A stretch of DNA of 64,000 nt. Source: Geodermatophilus sp. DSM 45219 (GTDB lineage: Bacteria > Actinomycetota > Actinomycetes > Mycobacteriales > Geodermatophilaceae). The notes under the pieces were generated by a model. That model did not search any database, was not told where the DNA came from, and saw nothing but the letters and a program-made list of their open reading frames with translations. Position 1 is the first letter of the stretch. Each line of letters opens with the position of its first letter. A program made the position numbers and the translations under genes. Of the stretch, positions 61,672 through 64,000 are shown one piece after another. Where the stretch lies: the NCBI RefSeq assembly GCF_900104025.1, contig NZ_FNIQ01000002.1, positions 558,001 to 622,000 of the forward strand, read 5' to 3'.

Positions 61672-62486
61672 CGCGGGCGCCAGTGCGGCGGGTGCTCCAG
61701 CCCGGCGGGCAGCAGCGTCGCGGCGTCCCCGACGGCGCCGGCGACCTGCCGCCGGGTCAGGAACAGCGCGCCGGACAGGTCGGCGCCGCGCACGTCCGCG
61801 GCGCGCAGGTCGGCACCGAGGAGGTCGGTCAGGTGCAGGTCGGCACCGCGCAGGTCCGCGCCGATCAGGTGCGCCCCGCGCAGGCTCGCGGCGCGCAGCC
61901 GCCTGCGGCGCAGGTCGGCCCCGACCAGGTCGGCGTTGCGCCGGTCCCTCCCCCGCGGCCGGACGCCGGAGCGCGCCAGCTCGCTGACCGACAGCAGCAG
62001 CGCCCCGGCCTCCCCCTGCAGCAGGGCGGGATCGGCGGCGGCGAGCTCCCCGGCCCCCGCAGCGGTGAGCCGCTCGACCCGGTCGCGGGCTGCGGCCACC
62101 TCCGGGTGCAGGGGCGCGGCCGCCGGGAGGGCCAGCGCCTCGGTGAGGTACCAGAGCAGCTCGTGCAGCAGCCGCTGCACCCCGAAGGCCGCGAACACCG
62201 CCGGGTCGGCGTGCCAGTCCCGCCCGCCGCCGCCGAAGGTCACCTGCACCGTCTGCTGACCGGCACCGAAGCAGTCGAAGACGGTGCACCCGGGGAAGCC
62301 GCGCTCGCGGAGGTCGGCGTGGATCCCGCACCGGGAGTCCGGCTGCAGGTGCGGGCAGGCCTGCCCGGCCGGCTTGTCGATCGCGAAGTCGGCCGAGGCG
62401 GCGAAGGCCGGCGCCACGCAGCACAGCCCGGCGCAGCGGGCGCAGTCCGCGCGCAGCCGCGCCCGGGCGTCGACGGTGTCGGGCAC
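61668..62486 (-). CDS. Cysteine-rich/pentapeptide-repeat protein
   Basis: 272 residues. The N-terminal 75 residues hold eight or more cysteines (Cys15, 18, 22, 23, 44, 53, 67, 72) in the order [26 protein letters not shown], a YkgJ-like Fe/Zn-binding pattern. Around residues 180-245 a pentapeptide-repeat helix follows ([42 protein letters not shown]). Pentapeptide repeats form right-handed beta helices, some of which mimic DNA. GTG with GGAGG upstream. A redox or metal-sensing role is speculation. Confidence 0.85.
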   Translation of the reverse strand: MPDTVDARARLRADCARCAGLCCVAPAFAASADFAIDKPAGQACPHLQPDSRCGIHADLRERGFPGCTVFDCFGAGQQTVQVTFGGGGRDWHADPAVFAAFGVQRLLHELLWYLTEALALPAAAPLHPEVAAARDRVERLTAAGAGELAAADPALLQGEAGALLLSVSELARSGVRPRGRDRRNADLVGADLRRRRLRAASLRGAHLIGADLRGADLHLTDLLGADLRAADVRGADLSGALFLTRRQVAGAVGDAATLLPAGLEHPPHWRPR

Positions 62487-62507
62487 GGGCGGCCTCCGGC
62501 GAACGGG

Positions 62508-62717
62508 TCAGGCGGTGGGGCGCTCCAGCGTCACCAGCACGCCCTCGACGCCACCCGGGCCGATCCGGCCCTTGACCTCGACCGACGTGATGGCCTTGAG
62601 CTGCCACCCCTCGCGGGCGTGCTGGTTGAGCACCTTCTCCAGCTTGTCACCCGACATCTTCCCGCCGATGAGCCCCTCGCGGAGCTCGACCACCCGGTAC
62701 TCGTAGCGCTGCGCCAC
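62508..62717 (-). CDS. DUF4177-family small protein
   Basis: 69 residues: YEYRVVELREGLIGGKMSGD, LEKVLNQHAREGWQLKAITS, VEGVLVTLERP. This beta-alpha-beta-beta arrangement is the DUF4177 pattern, with the family's N-x-x-A-x-E-G-W-(E/Q)-L core. The function is unknown. GTG start with GAGGAGG upstream. Confidence 0.85.
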   Translation of the reverse strand: MAQRYEYRVVELREGLIGGKMSGDKLEKVLNQHAREGWQLKAITSVEVKGRIGPGGVEGVLVTLERPTA

Positions 62718-62753
62718 GGGGTCCTCCTCGCCTCGGTGTGCCGGTGCTGCCGC

Positions 62754-62759
62754 GATGAT
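62754..62759 (+). promoter_or_regulatory. -10 element of leaderless promoter (VOC gene)
   Basis: GATGAT lies 6 nt before the GTG at 62766. The spacer CCCC-rich sequence has no ribosome binding site. Confidence 0.4.
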
Positions 62760-62765
62760 GCCCCG

Positions 62766-63149
62766 GTGGACGTGCTCAGCAGCCGGGTCCTGCTCCGGCC
62801 GGTCGACCCGGCGCGGTCGCAGGCCTTCTACCGCGACGTCCTCGGGCTGGCGGTGTACCGGGAGTTCGGGTCGCCCGAGCACCCCGGGCTCGTGTTCTTC
62901 CTCGGCAACGGGCTGCTGGAGGTCTCCGGCCCCGGCGGGGAACCGCCACGCGGGGTGGCGCTGTGGGTGCAGGTGCGCGACGTCGCCGCCGAGTGCGAGC
63001 GGCTGCGCGCGGCCGGGACGGCGGTGCTGCGCGGGCCCCGCACCGAGCCGTGGGGGCTGGTGGAGGCGTGGGTCGCCGACCCCGAGGGCGTGCGGATCGT
63101 GCTGGTCGAGGTGCCGGCCGAGCACCCGCTGCGCCGCGATCCGCGCTAG
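62766..63149 (+). CDS. VOC/glyoxalase-family protein
   Basis: 127 residues: SRVLLRPVDPARSQAFYRDVLGLAVYREFG, HPGLVFFLGNGLLEVSG, VALWVQVRDVAAECERLRAA and VADPEGVRIVLVEVP make the two vicinal-oxygen-chelate modules. Glu in LLEVSG and the C-terminal Glu in VLVEVP are candidate metal ligands. The substrate is unknown. GTG start, probably leaderless, and divergent from the DUF4177 gene. Confidence 0.85.
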   Translation: MDVLSSRVLLRPVDPARSQAFYRDVLGLAVYREFGSPEHPGLVFFLGNGLLEVSGPGGEPPRGVALWVQVRDVAAECERLRAAGTAVLRGPRTEPWGLVEAWVADPEGVRIVLVEVPAEHPLRRDPR

Positions 63150-63263
63150 AGAGAGGACCCCGACCTCCTCTCGAAGGACCCCCGTGCCCCCGCCCCTCGC
63201 AGGCTCGCGGCGGGACCCTGCACGGGGGCCGTGAGCTCGCGGCGAGCCTCTGGAGGGGGCCGC
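63150..63263. repeat. Dispersed palindromic repeat family A, copy 4
   Basis: In the 140-bp gap between convergent genes: an aggacccc start, GAAGGACCCCC, the core CCCCTCGCAGGCTCGCGG then CGGGACCCTG, and a mirrored GCTCGCGGCGAGCCTC piece. It is the longest copy, and a bidirectional terminator candidate. Confidence 0.7.
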
Positions 63264-63289
63264 ACATGCAGGCCGTTCCGGGTGGCGGG

Positions 63290-63679
63290 TCACGGCGCGG
63301 GCGGCGTCGGGTCGTCGTCGGGACCACCGGGACGGCGGACCAGGTCGGCGACCGACTCCTCCAGCCGCGCCCAGGTCGTGCTCCACTCGACCAGCGGGTC
63401 GAGGATCCGCTCGAAGACGGCCAGCTGCTCGTCGAAGGCCTGCAGCTGGGCGGTCATCGCCGCGATCTGCTGCCGCTGGCTGCGCACCGCCCGGTCGATG
63501 GCCCGCAGCTGGGCCGCCGAGAGCGCGCCGGGCGGCGAGGGCAGCCGTGGCATCGAGAAGGGCACCGCCCCGCGCGCGCGATCGGTGAAGGCGCGCAGCT
63601 GACCGACGAAGTCCTCGACCGACCGGCTCACCCGGCTGCCCGACCCGCTCTCACGCCCGCCGGCGTCGCTCTCGCTCAT
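63290..63679 (-). CDS. Coiled-coil hypothetical protein (phasin-like)
   Basis: 129 residues. Ser/Gly-rich start (MSESDAGGRESGSG), then SVEDFVGQLRAFTDRARGAV, a Pro-rich hinge (PRLPSPPGALS), a long helix (SAAQLRAIDRAVRSQRQQIAAMTAQLQAFD, LAVFERILDPLVEWSTTWARLE) and an acidic/Pro tail. It resembles the protein at 60683 in architecture. Possibly a granule- or envelope-associated structural protein, but the function is not known. Confidence 0.6.
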   Translation of the reverse strand: MSESDAGGRESGSGSRVSRSVEDFVGQLRAFTDRARGAVPFSMPRLPSPPGALSAAQLRAIDRAVRSQRQQIAAMTAQLQAFDEQLAVFERILDPLVEWSTTWARLEESVADLVRRPGGPDDDPTPPAP

Positions 63680-63700
63680 GGCCCCATCCTCCCGGCCCCC

Positions 63701-63728
63701 GGGTGCCTTCCGCGCGCGAGAGGCACCC
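63701..63728. repeat. Dispersed palindrome family B, copy 3
   Basis: 28-bp near-palindrome (arms GGGTGCCT/AGGCACCC around CGCGCGCG) in the 68-bp spacer between two divergently transcribed genes, just upstream of the -10 box at 63736. It therefore cannot act as a terminator for either gene. Confidence 0.65.
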
Positions 63729-63735
63729 GGCGTGC

Positions 63736-63741
63736 CAGGCT
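63736..63741 (+). promoter_or_regulatory. -10 element of leaderless promoter (DUF2784 gene)
   Basis: CAGGCT lies 6 nt before the GTG at 63748; no Shine-Dalgarno sequence. Confidence 0.35.
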
Positions 63742-63747
63742 GGCGGC

Positions 63748-64000
63748 GTGCTGTGGGCACACCTGGTCGCGGTGGTGCACGCGCTGGCCGTCGTCCTCAT
63801 GGTGACCGGCGCGCTGGTCGCGCTGCGCCGGCCGTGGGTCCTGCTGCTCCACGCGCCGGTGGCCGCGGCGATCCTCGCGGTCAACCTGGTGGGCGCGCCG
63901 TGCCCGCTGACCACCCTGGAGCTGTCGCTGCGCGAGCGGGGCGGCGGCGAGCCGTACGGCGGTGGCTTCCTCGGCCACTACGCCCTGGCGCCTCTCGGGC
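63748..64000 (+). CDS. DUF2784 family membrane protein (truncated by window edge)
   Basis: 84 codons are visible and the frame runs off the window. The protein starts VLWAHLVAVVHALAVVLMVT, continues LRRPWVLLLHAPVAAAILAV, then has the DUF2784 signature CPLTTLELSLRERGG and FLGHYALAPLG. Family members are about 110-130 residues with three membrane helices; function unknown. The start was chosen as GTG because it lies 6 nt after a -10 box and preserves the full first helix. Confidence 0.8.
   Translation, partial: MLWAHLVAVVHALAVVLMVTGALVALRRPWVLLLHAPVAAAILAVNLVGAPCPLTTLELSLRERGGGEPYGGGFLGHYALAPLG

Overview
The window is very GC-rich DNA from an actinobacterium. GC-rich third codon positions, frequent GTG starts, 4-bp overlaps between operon genes and gene content (MatC-like carrier, pca/pob genes, membrane-span transhydrogenase, GXWXG/DUF4334 and DUF2784 proteins) fit the Geodermatophilaceae (Blastococcus, Geodermatophilus, Modestobacter). 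That placement is an inference; no rRNA gene is present. I saw no tRNA, rRNA, CRISPR array, transposase, phage gene or origin.

Left part (1-12.65 kb). A truncated quinone reductase and an NADP-type succinate-semialdehyde dehydrogenase lead into a surface-glycan block. Two divergent transcription units encode a GT9 heptosyltransferase-like enzyme plus a GT4 (minus strand), and a GT4, a fused GT2-GT4 protein and a Cys-motif protein (plus strand). A CoiA-like nuclease, a VKOR-like membrane protein and a histidine-rich membrane protein follow, then a second glycan-type operon (Gfo/Idh oxidoreductase, zinc-type dehydrogenase, GT4).

Middle (12.6-34.8 kb). Dehydrogenases and catabolic enzymes: a formaldehyde-dehydrogenase-like ADH, a SodC-like lipoprotein without its copper ligands, an internally deleted DsbA relic, a maleate isomerase, a MatC-like dicarboxylate carrier, a class III CoA-transferase, a three-subunit molybdenum hydroxylase (PaoABC type), and a nitrate-reductase-like bis-MGD enzyme that lacks its N-terminal Fe-S cysteines and is coupled to a helical partner. 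Next come a DUF1445 protein, an AraC-type regulator, a DHFR-like reductase, argG, an ArsR-VOC pair, the 5-oxoprolinase genes pxpABC, and a proline racemase/ornithine-cyclodeaminase pair divergent from a TetR gene and a DMT exporter.

Right part (35-64 kb). An MFS carrier, pgi, the protocatechuate operon pcaHGBDC, a receiver/thioredoxin-reductase-like flavoprotein, a seven-helix membrane protein, an acetoacetate-decarboxylase-like protein, and an IclR regulator next to pobA. Together pobA and pcaHGBDC take 4-hydroxybenzoate through protocatechuate to 3-oxoadipate; pcaIJ and pcaF are not in the window. The segment continues with small secreted and membrane proteins, an acyl-CoA dehydrogenase pair, HDOD and GGDEF-EAL signalling proteins, pntAB, and small conserved proteins including a Cys-rich pentapeptide-repeat protein, two VOC proteins and two coiled-coil proteins.

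Two features cut across the window. At least a dozen genes have a NANNNT hexamer 6-7 nt before the start codon, the signature of leaderless transcription. Two families of dispersed intergenic palindromes (four and three copies) are confined to the right third.
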